This document shows positions 1 through 5,537 of a stretch of DNA of 6,240 nucleotides, piece by piece; the first letter of the stretch is position 1, and the number at the start of each line of letters is the position of its first letter. This DNA comes from JBBEBE01 sp051746765 (GTDB lineage: Bacteria > Bacteroidota > Rhodothermia > Balneolales > Balneolaceae): assembly GCA_051746765.1 (NCBI GenBank), contig JBNJFK010000139.1, positions 1-6,240 on the forward strand, read 5' to 3'. The translations under genes and the position numbers were made by a program. The notes beneath the pieces are model-generated. The model saw only the letters and a list, made by a program, of their open reading frames with translations, was not told the DNA's origin and did no database searches.

Positions 1-533
1 CCATTTGAAACCAGGTGTAGACCTGATCCTCTCTGGCCATAGACGACGGGTGGTCGGATCAGGGTGACGGGCAGCTCCGGGGGAGCAAGCTCGTGGACAC
101 GCTTCTCCATGGCCCATTTGGAGATGCCATACATGCTGGTCGGTTCCGGTGTATCGGCTTCGGTCCGGGGGCGACCCTGGCTGGGGCCGGAGGCGGCCAG
201 TGACGAGAGAATGACGACACGTTGAACACCTGCCTCCAATGCGAGTTTAAAGAGACGCTCCGTCGCCTCGACATTGATTCGATTGAGTGCTGTTTGCGAG
301 GGGGCTTTCAAAATGGCAGCCAGATGAAACAGAGTATCGCACCCCTTCAGGCCATCGCGAATAGCATCTTCATCGAACAGATCCCCGGGAACCGGTTCGA
401 TCGGTTTGCCTTTGAGCCATCGTTCTCCGGAGCGGATCAGACATCGCGGCGGCGTATCCGGATATTGTTTTAGTAGAGCATCAACGAGATGACTCCCAAT
501 AAATCCTGTCCCGCCGGTAACAAATGCCTTCAT
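1..533 (-). CDS. Extended SDR, NAD(P)-dependent epimerase/dehydratase/reductase (3' part missing)
   Basis: This is the first 177 residues of a protein whose C-terminal part lies beyond the left edge; it reads on the minus strand from ATG at 533-531 with no stop. The sequence shows a Rossmann dinucleotide-binding motif TGGTGFIG at residues 6-13, an acidic D51 after the third strand (PGDLFDEDA), the FHLAA segment at 69-73, a Ser pair at 110-111 and the catalytic Y135-x3-K139 (YGISK), then LIRPPVVYG at 158-166. That order is typical of extended SDRs of about 300-340 residues: nucleotide-sugar epimerases, dihydroflavonol reductase-like enzymes, HpnA-like proteins, and the ceramide reductase CerR of Caulobacter. 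Family membership is clear; the substrate is not. Because an Spt and a GNAT-like acyltransferase lie nearby, I infer that a 3-keto-sphingolipid reductase is possible. A sugar epimerase serving the adjacent glycosyltransferases is the main alternative. It is divergent from the plus-strand genes and shares their 113-bp upstream region. No clear Shine-Dalgarno precedes the start. Confidence 0.9.
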   Translation of the reverse strand, partial: MKAFVTGGTGFIGSHLVDALLKQYPDTPPRCLIRSGERWLKGKPIEPVPGDLFDEDAIRDGLKGCDTLFHLAAILKAPSQTALNRINVEATERLFKLALEAGVQRVVILSSLAASGPSQGRPRTEADTPEPTSMYGISKWAMEKRVHELAPPELPVTLIRPPVVYGQRGSGLHLVSN

Positions 534-646
534 AAAATCTTTATATTCGAGAGTCTTGCGGTTCAGGGAGGCCAAGTTGAAACGGGTCGAACCGCTTCCG
601 GTTCCCCGCTCGAAGATACAAAGTTGAATGTAGCATTGGAAAAAGT
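534..646. promoter_or_regulatory. Divergent intergenic region with GGTTC/GAACC dyads
   Basis: These 113 bp separate the starts of the minus-strand SDR and the plus-strand glycosyltransferase, so promoters for both should lie here. I see a GAACCG-CTTC-CGGTTC hairpin at 589-604 and a wider inverted repeat of GCGGTTC (558-564) with GAACCGC (589-595); the GGTTC unit thus occurs three times in alternating orientation. The TATAAA read on the minus strand at 545-540 resembles a -10 box but sits only six bases from the SDR start and has no good -35. No convincing sigma70 pair was found for the plus strand. The dyads could bind a regulator or form RNA structure in the leader; neither is shown. Confidence 0.4.
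638..644 (+). promoter_or_regulatory. Weak ribosome binding site of the first glycosyltransferase
   Basis: The purine run GGAAAAA ends two bases before the ATG at 647. Its GGA core lies about six bases upstream of the start, which fits a short Shine-Dalgarno. No earlier in-frame ATG exists close by, so it supports 647 as the start. Confidence 0.4.
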
Positions 647-1786
647 ATGAGACGCTTCCGACTGGCTCTCTTTACCGGAAACTACAACCACATCCCGGAC
701 GGAGTTTCCCTGACGTTGAATCGATTGGTTCGGTTTTTGGAAGGGAAGGGGGTCGATGTATTGATTTTTGCCCCGACCGTTGAAAATCCGCCGATGGAGC
801 ACTCCGGTGAACTTGTTGCAGTACCCTCTGTCTCCATCCTCGGTCGAAAAGAGTACCGGCTTTCCCGGCCGCTTCATGCAGAGGGCAGGGAGAGGCTCGA
901 AAAGTTCCAGCCCGATCTGGTACATATCGCCACACCGGACCTGCTGGGCCTGTCTGCACTCAAGTGGGCAATGAAGCGTGGTCTTCCGGTTGTCAGTTCC
1001 TATCACACCCATTTTACGAGCTACCTTCCCTATTACCGCCTTGGATGGCTGGAACCCGCGCTACTTCGCTATTTTCGTTGGTTCTACGGCCATACAGATC
1101 AGGTTCATGTTCCAACGCCATCGATGATTGACGATCTGAGAGAGAAAGGTGTGGGCCGTGATCTTCGGGTGTGGGCGCGTGGTATCGATACGAAACGATT
1201 TTCGCCCGAGCACCGATCAGACACCTGGAGGCGTGAAATGGGTTTTGAACCCGATGACCGGGTGGTACTTTTTGTCTCCCGGTTGGTTTGGGAGAAGAAT
1301 CTGGATCTTTATGCGGAGGCGGTTCACCATGTGTCGTCTTCGATGAATGGGGTTCGTGCTCTTGTTGTGGGGGATGGCCCCGCACGTGAAGGTCTCCAGA
1401 AGCTTCTGCCAGACGGGATATTTACAGGGTATCTGGAAGGAGAAGAGCTGAGCCGTGCGTATGCCAGTGGAGATATTTTTCTCTTTCCCTCCGTTACAGA
1501 GTCGTTTGGGAATGTTACACTGGAAGCGATGGCTTCCGGACTGCCCTGTATCGTGGCAGATGCGGTCGGAAGTCGTTCCCTGGTGGAGCATGGAGTTAAT
1601 GGATATCATGTTTCACCCGGTTCGGCAGAGGCGTTTGCCGAACGTCTGGCAGAGTTGGCCGGTGACGCAGAATGTCGAAAACGAATGGGAGAAGCCTCCA
1701 GAGCTCGTTCGCTTGAATACACGTGGGAGCAGATCAACGGTCAATTACTGAATTCATACCGGGAGCTACTTTCAACCGAATTTTGA
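647..1786 (+). CDS. GT4-family glycosyltransferase (SQD2/MgtA-like lipid glycosyltransferase)
   Basis: A 379-residue retaining glycosyltransferase of family GT4 with a GT-B fold, the usual length for the family. The N-terminal acceptor domain starts with a beta strand and the D18-G19-V20 loop that contacts the donor phosphate, and includes SYHTH at 118-122. The C-terminal nucleotide-sugar domain begins near residue 205 and has R212 and K217 (SRLVWEKN), a VGDGP turn, GYLEGEELSRAYASGDIF, and the catalytic E285-x7-E293 pair in ESFGNVTLE. The HTH segment, the W-x-RGID stretch (RGID at 178-181) and the ELSRAYASGD stretch resemble SQD2 sulfoquinovosyltransferase and MgtA/PimB-like mannosyltransferases that glycosylate lipids. 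No signal peptide or membrane helix is seen, so it should act at the cytoplasmic face of the membrane. It is followed after 4 bp by a second GT4 gene, probably co-transcribed. Donor and acceptor cannot be read from sequence. With Spt downstream, a ceramide-type acceptor is a reasonable inference; a diacylglycerol acceptor is the alternative. Confidence 0.93.
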   Translation: MRRFRLALFTGNYNHIPDGVSLTLNRLVRFLEGKGVDVLIFAPTVENPPMEHSGELVAVPSVSILGRKEYRLSRPLHAEGRERLEKFQPDLVHIATPDLLGLSALKWAMKRGLPVVSSYHTHFTSYLPYYRLGWLEPALLRYFRWFYGHTDQVHVPTPSMIDDLREKGVGRDLRVWARGIDTKRFSPEHRSDTWRREMGFEPDDRVVLFVSRLVWEKNLDLYAEAVHHVSSSMNGVRALVVGDGPAREGLQKLLPDGIFTGYLEGEELSRAYASGDIFLFPSVTESFGNVTLEAMASGLPCIVADAVGSRSLVEHGVNGYHVSPGSAEAFAERLAELAGDAECRKRMGEASRARSLEYTWEQINGQLLNSYRELLSTEF

Positions 1787-1790
1787 CTTC

Positions 1791-2939
1791 ATGCCCTTTC
1801 GAATTCTCTTTGTAAGTCACTCGATCCCGCCGAAAGATCAACCACTCCGGAATATTGGCGGTATGCAGAATGTCAGTCTTCAGTTGATGGAGGAGCTTGA
1901 GCGGCGAGAGGATGTCGAGTTGCTTTCGGTTGTTCAGCGTTCAGCCTGGTCCAATATCGGACCTGCAACGACCCGGTTCCTCTTCTCTCTGGCTGCCACC
2001 CTTCCGGGGCGAGCTCGTGAATTTCGTCCGGATGTAGTTCTCTTCTCTTCGATGGTAACCGCAGGTGTGGTTCCGTTTCTCAAGGGGCGTTTCCCATGGC
2101 CGAGTGTGGTTATCAACCATGGTCAGGATGTAACGCTCCCATTGCGGATTTACCAATGGTATGTTCCCCGGATATTTCGATCCATGAGTGGTGTGATATC
2201 TGTGTCGGAGGCTACCCGTCAAGCCAGTATCGAGAGAGGAATGGATCCCGGGAAGGGGGTGGTACTTCCAAACGGATTGGATGTCACCCGTCGAGTAGAT
2301 CTTCCGGATCGGGAACTGGCCCGAAAACGACTCAAGACAGGCTTCGGGTTGGATATAAAACCGGATCAGCATCTACTTTTGACAGTTGGACGGCACGTTC
2401 GCCGGAAGGGACACCGATGGTTTATCGAGGAGGTGTTGCCGAAGGTAGAATCGAACGTGGTTTACCTTATCGTTGGCGACGGTCCCGAGACACCGGTCAT
2501 TCGGGAGCTGATTCGTCGGGAAGGGTTGCAGAGCCGGGTCATATTGAGCGGACGAATACCGGAAGAAGAACTGCAGATGGCCTACTCCCTGGCAGACCTG
2601 TTTATCATGCCCAATATTCCGGTTTCAGGAGATATGGAAGGGTTCGGAATCGTTCTTCTGGAGGCCAATCAAGCGGGAGTACCCGCAGTTGCGTCTGACC
2701 TGGAGGGGATACAAGACGTTATTCGTCAGGGCGTCAATGGGTACAGAGTTCCTCACGGGAAACCGGAACTCTTTGCCCGGAAAGTGGATCGGGTACTCCG
2801 CGAGGAGCTGGACGAATTGAAGCAGAGTTGTGCTCCCTTCGTTCTCAACGAATTTGGATGGGAGCATGTGGCCGAACGCTATGTCTCTTTTCTCAAGAAG
2901 GTGGCCGGCAGGGAATTGGAACCATCCGGTCACGTGTGA
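1791..2939 (+). CDS. GT4-family glycosyltransferase (PimB-like)
   Basis: A 382-residue second GT4 enzyme, clearly different from its upstream neighbour rather than a recent duplicate. The N-terminal domain has the glycine loop N21-I-G-G-M-Q26 and the H110-G-Q-D113 segment. P160-N-G-L-D164 leads into the nucleotide-sugar domain, followed by the phosphate-binding R201 and K206 (GRHVRRKG), VGDGPE, GRIPEEELQMAYSLADLFIMPN, and the catalytic E283-x7-E291 in EGFGIVLLE. The GRHVRRKG and DMEGFGIVLLEA stretches resemble PimB-like mannosyltransferases and related lipid or polysaccharide transferases. It lacks a signal peptide and membrane helices, so a peripheral cytoplasmic enzyme is expected. Its ATG lies 4 bp after the upstream stop and no Shine-Dalgarno is visible, which suggests translational coupling. 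Together the two enzymes could build a two-sugar head group in sequence. Which sugars are used is unknown. Confidence 0.93.
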   Translation: MPFRILFVSHSIPPKDQPLRNIGGMQNVSLQLMEELERREDVELLSVVQRSAWSNIGPATTRFLFSLAATLPGRAREFRPDVVLFSSMVTAGVVPFLKGRFPWPSVVINHGQDVTLPLRIYQWYVPRIFRSMSGVISVSEATRQASIERGMDPGKGVVLPNGLDVTRRVDLPDRELARKRLKTGFGLDIKPDQHLLLTVGRHVRRKGHRWFIEEVLPKVESNVVYLIVGDGPETPVIRELIRREGLQSRVILSGRIPEEELQMAYSLADLFIMPNIPVSGDMEGFGIVLLEANQAGVPAVASDLEGIQDVIRQGVNGYRVPHGKPELFARKVDRVLREELDELKQSCAPFVLNEFGWEHVAERYVSFLKKVAGRELEPSGHV

Positions 2940-2953
2940 AGCTCTCCTATTGT

Positions 2954-2981
2954 TTGAAGCGACTATATTTGTAGCTATATT
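2954..2981 (+). promoter_or_regulatory. Candidate sigma70-type promoter of the spt-like gene
   Basis: TTGAAG (2954-2959) and TATATT (2976-2981) are separated by 16 bp, matching the -35 and -10 consensus at 4 and 5 of 6 positions. The ATG at 3018 would have a leader of about 30 bases. An alternative reading is the Bacteroidota -7 type TAnnTTTG, which TATATTTG at 2964-2971 matches exactly, but I find no TTG at the right distance upstream. No terminator precedes it, so readthrough from the glycosyltransferase genes is also likely. Confidence 0.4.
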
Positions 2982-2986
2982 TACAG
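2963..2986 (+). repeat. Tandem 12-bp direct repeat upstream of the spt-like gene
   Basis: CTATATTTGTAG (2963-2974) is followed directly by CTATATTTACAG (2975-2986); 10 of 12 positions agree. The second unit covers the candidate -10 box. It could be a paired operator half-site or an accidental product of AT-rich promoter sequence. Confidence 0.6.
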
Positions 2987-2995
2987 GCTAAATAT
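2977..2995. promoter_or_regulatory. Inverted repeat, candidate operator
   Basis: ATATTTA (2977-2983) and TAAATAT (2989-2995) are a perfect 7-bp dyad around the 5-base centre CAGGC. It overlaps the candidate -10 box, the usual place for a repressor site. The arms are pure A/T, so chance is not excluded, and the binding protein is unknown. Confidence 0.35.
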
Positions 2996-3017
2996 TAATG
3001 ATCAAGCCGCATAGAGA

Positions 3018-4259
3018 ATGGGTGAGTCCAAACCCGAGTTGAACAGCTCTGATATATTCAAAAAAGCGTACGAATTTACCAAAGCGGACGAGGTGAAAGA
3101 GTTGGGACTCTACCCCTACTTTAAACCCCTTCAGGCGACGGATGGATCGGTCGTCAAGATTGAAGGGCGGGACGTGATTATGGCGGGGTCGAACAACTAT
3201 CTCGGCTTGACGAATGATCCCCGAACGATCGAAGCAGCCCAGAACGTGATTGCTACTTATGGAACCGGCTGCACTGGTTCAAGGTATCTGAATGGTACCC
3301 TCGACCTTCACCTGGAGCTCGAGGAGAAGTTGGCCGCTTTTATGAACAAGGAGGCGTGTGTCCTCTTCAGTACCGGGTATCAGACCAATGAAGGGTCCAT
3401 CCAGACGATCGCCGGCCGAAATGACATCATTTTTTCCGACAAAGACAATCATGCATGCATCGTAGTGGGAACGCAGGTTTCCAATGCGAAGACGGTACGG
3501 TTTCGTCACAACGACATGGATCATCTCCGCAAACTTCTGGAGAAAGCGGATCCGGATGCCGGAAAGATCATCATTAGTGACGGAGTGTTTTCCATGTCGG
3601 GGATTCTGGCCGACATCCCCGCGTTGGTCGATCTGGCGGAGGAATTCGATGCCCGACTGTATCTTGATGATGCACACGCCATTGGTGTAATCGGAGATGG
3701 TGGTCGGGGGTCGGCCTCCGTTTTTGGACTTCTCGATAAGGTTGACTTGGTCAGCGGAACTTTTTCCAAGTCATTTGCATCCCTGGGGGGATTCATTGTT
3801 GGTGAACAACCGGTAATCGACTTTATCCGTCACCAGTCTCCGGCTCACATCTTTAGTGCAAGTATGCCGCCGGCCAATGTAGCCACAGTCCTGAAAGCCC
3901 TGGAGATTCTCCAGAGCGAACCGTGGAGATTGGAGCGGTTGGAGAAGATCTCCAATTTTATGAGAGCAGAGCTTCGAAAGCTTGGTTTCAATGTGTGGAA
4001 TAGTCAGACGCCCATTATACCGGTAGTCATCGGTGATATGATGGACTGTTTCAGGTTTTGGAAGGATCTTTTTGAAGAGGGCGTTTATGTGAACGCTGTG
4101 GTGCCACCGGCCGTACCTCAAAATCAGGCGTTGGTTCGCACCAGCTACATGGCGACACATACAGATGAACAGCTGGACAAGGTGCTTAGTGCATTCCGGA
4201 AAGTGGGAATCCGCCATGGCATCATCGACAGTAACGGAAAGTCCCTGCGGGACTCTTGA
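3018..4259 (+). CDS. spt: Serine palmitoyltransferase-like alpha-oxoamine synthase (PLP enzyme)
   Basis: A 413-residue fold-type I PLP enzyme of the alpha-oxoamine synthase family. As serine palmitoyltransferase it would condense L-serine with a long-chain acyl-CoA or acyl-ACP, releasing CO2 and giving 3-ketosphinganine, the first step of sphingolipid synthesis. Visible features are the GVYPYF-like LGLYPYF near residue 30, the glycine loop YGTGCTGSRYLNGT at 81-94, the PLP-stacking H145, D217 and H220 (LDDAH), and the Schiff-base lysine K251 in GTFSKSFAS. The spacings H145-D217-H220-K251 equal those of Sphingomonas Spt (H159-D231-H234-K265). SNNYLGL, NGTLDLH, HNDM and MATHT strongly recall Bacteroides Spt. 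A PPAVP loop precedes R374, a likely carboxylate-binding Arg. It is soluble, with no membrane helix, unlike the eukaryotic enzymes. An in-frame stop at 3012-3014 fixes 3018 as the first possible ATG. Cysteate fatty acyltransferase (capnine pathway) is a close relative and the main alternative; KBL and BioF are less likely. Confidence 0.88.
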   Translation: MGESKPELNSSDIFKKAYEFTKADEVKELGLYPYFKPLQATDGSVVKIEGRDVIMAGSNNYLGLTNDPRTIEAAQNVIATYGTGCTGSRYLNGTLDLHLELEEKLAAFMNKEACVLFSTGYQTNEGSIQTIAGRNDIIFSDKDNHACIVVGTQVSNAKTVRFRHNDMDHLRKLLEKADPDAGKIIISDGVFSMSGILADIPALVDLAEEFDARLYLDDAHAIGVIGDGGRGSASVFGLLDKVDLVSGTFSKSFASLGGFIVGEQPVIDFIRHQSPAHIFSASMPPANVATVLKALEILQSEPWRLERLEKISNFMRAELRKLGFNVWNSQTPIIPVVIGDMMDCFRFWKDLFEEGVYVNAVVPPAVPQNQALVRTSYMATHTDEQLDKVLSAFRKVGIRHGIIDSNGKSLRDS

Positions 4260-4284
4260 CAGCTACAGACCGAATCGGACGTTC

Positions 4285-5400
4285 ATGACGGGTGTGACCT
4301 ACATTACGACGCCAAAAGAGAAGAAGGCGTTTCTGGAGTTTCCCTACTCGCATTACAAGGGAGATGCCCACTGGGTACCCCCGTTGAAATTTGAAGTCCG
4401 AAAGAGACTGGATCCGGAGAAGAACCCTTTCTTTCAGCAGGCCGAGATGGCCCTTTTTATTGCCGAGCAGGATGGAGAGATTGCCGGACGAATTGCGGCG
4501 ATCATCGATCATCGATACAATTCTTATCATGACACAAAAACCGGCTTTTTCGGCTTCTTCGAGTCGATCAATTCGGAATCCGTGACAGATCTGCTGTTTC
4601 GTTCGGTGTCCGGGTGGTTGGAGGAACGGGGCATCGAGAAACTGATGGGACCGGCCAGTCCGTCCATGATGGACGAAGTGGGGATTCTTGTAGACGGATT
4701 TGACCAACCACCGGCGATCATGATGCCCTACAACAAACAGTGGTACGGCGACCTTCTCGAGTCGGCCGGTTTTCAAAAAGAGATGGATCTTTTTGCTTTC
4801 GATGTGGATCAGACAACGGTGGATCGGGAGCGAATGTCGAGAGCCGTCGGTCTGGTGAAAAGACGGATTCCGGGCTTGACGGTTCGGCCGATCCGATTGA
4901 AGAAGATGCAGCAGGAAATCGAGATTATTCGTCACATCTTCAACAAAGCGTGGAGTCAGAACTGGGGGTTCATCCCGCTATCCAAGGCAGAGTTGGAGCA
5001 GTTGGCCAGTGACCTGAAATTGATTCTGGACCCGGATTTTGCACATATTGTTGAAGTGGACGGAGATCCTGTCGCTTTTTCGGTTGCTCTTCCGGATTAC
5101 AACCAAATTCTTGCAGAAATGAACGGGACGCTCTTTCCGACGGGCATCTTCAAGCTACTTTTGAAGCGGAAATCGATCCATCGGATCCGAACGGCACTGA
5201 TGGGAGTTCTTCCTGCATATCGTGGCAAGGGGATTGATGCTGTTCTTCACCATCAATCGATCGAGAACGGACTCGTACGAGACTTTCACTCATCCGAGTT
5301 GAGTTGGGTCCTGGAAAGCAATACCGAGATGATTCGAGTGGCGGAGCGGATCGGCGCCAGAAGAAGTAAAACGTATCGGATCTATTCGAAATCTCTCTGA
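4285..5400 (+). CDS. GNAT-like N-acyltransferase, candidate bacterial ceramide synthase
   Basis: From ATG 4285 this is a 371-residue protein. The reading frame is open back to an ATG at 4165, but that start would overlap the spt-like gene by 95 bases and add 40 residues of out-of-frame spt sequence, while the family-like sequence begins at YITTPKEKKAFLEFPY. A GGA five bases upstream is a weak ribosome site. The sequence suggests two GNAT-like halves: the first with FPYxxYKGDxxWVPPL (19-34), ALFIAEQDGEIAGRIAAI (56-73) and GFFGFF; the second with HIVEVDGDPVAFSVALPD (254-271) and an acyl-CoA-binding motif A, GVLPAYRGKGI, with R313-G-K-G316. Long GNAT proteins of this kind are common in Bacteroidota and are usually annotated only as N-acetyltransferase or hypothetical. 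Caulobacter bCerS, which N-acylates 3-ketosphinganine, is also a GNAT-like protein encoded near Spt. Position 25 bp after the spt-like gene, before a terminator, supports a shared operon and pathway. The ceramide synthase role is inference; family membership is solid. Confidence 0.85.
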   Translation: MTGVTYITTPKEKKAFLEFPYSHYKGDAHWVPPLKFEVRKRLDPEKNPFFQQAEMALFIAEQDGEIAGRIAAIIDHRYNSYHDTKTGFFGFFESINSESVTDLLFRSVSGWLEERGIEKLMGPASPSMMDEVGILVDGFDQPPAIMMPYNKQWYGDLLESAGFQKEMDLFAFDVDQTTVDRERMSRAVGLVKRRIPGLTVRPIRLKKMQQEIEIIRHIFNKAWSQNWGFIPLSKAELEQLASDLKLILDPDFAHIVEVDGDPVAFSVALPDYNQILAEMNGTLFPTGIFKLLLKRKSIHRIRTALMGVLPAYRGKGIDAVLHHQSIENGLVRDFHSSELSWVLESNTEMIRVAERIGARRSKTYRIYSKSL

Positions 5401-5420
5401 CCGGGCTCTTTTCCGAGTAT

Positions 5421-5462
5421 AATCGGGCTTCTCTTCTCCTGTCCGAAGCCCCGATTTTGTTT
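5421..5462 (+). terminator. Rho-independent terminator after the GNAT-like gene
   Basis: AATCGGGCTTC (5421-5431) pairs with GAAGCCCCGATT (5445-5456) with one bulged C, leaving a 13-base loop, and is followed by a T-rich run (TTTGTTT). It starts 21 bp after the stop of the GNAT-like gene and separates that transcript from the fumarase gene. Confidence 0.75.
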
Positions 5463-5486
5463 CCATTTTTCTTTACATTGAAACGA

Positions 5487-5515
5487 TTGTTTTTCAAGCG
5501 ATATCGCGATTTAAA
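5487..5515 (+). promoter_or_regulatory. Candidate fumarase promoter with 10-bp palindrome
   Basis: TTGTTT (5487-5492) and TTTAAA (5510-5515) with a 17-bp spacer are a weak sigma70-type pair. The perfect palindrome GCGATATCGC (5498-5507) lies in the spacer and could be an operator. Since a terminator precedes and the fumarase start follows at 5538, a promoter must lie near here, but this exact assignment is tentative. Confidence 0.3.
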
Positions 5516-5537
5516 GTCAATTACAGAGATTGTAGTC

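Noticed and set aside
222..473. 83-residue plus-strand open frame
   Set aside because: It is antisense to the SDR gene, whose minus-strand frame carries clear Rossmann and YxxxK motifs.
563..1012. 149-residue minus-strand open frame
   Set aside because: Antisense to the divergent gap and the first GT4 gene, without any recognisable domain.
2096..2698. 200-residue open frame on the plus strand
   Set aside because: Out-of-frame shadow inside the second GT4 gene; low-complexity Ser/Gly/Arg composition and no motif.
4165..4284. 40-residue N-terminal extension of the GNAT-like protein
   Set aside because: It is the spt 3' end read in another frame, and similarity to the protein family begins only after the ATG at 4285.
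4500..4516. Short tandem ATCATCG repeat
   Set aside because: It falls in coding sequence for Ile-Ile-Asp-His-Arg and is only two units; most likely codon coincidence.
4222..4935. 237-residue open frame on the minus strand
   Set aside because: It lies antisense to the end of spt and to the GNAT-like gene, shows no recognisable domain, and is rich in His/Arg as expected of an antisense shadow.
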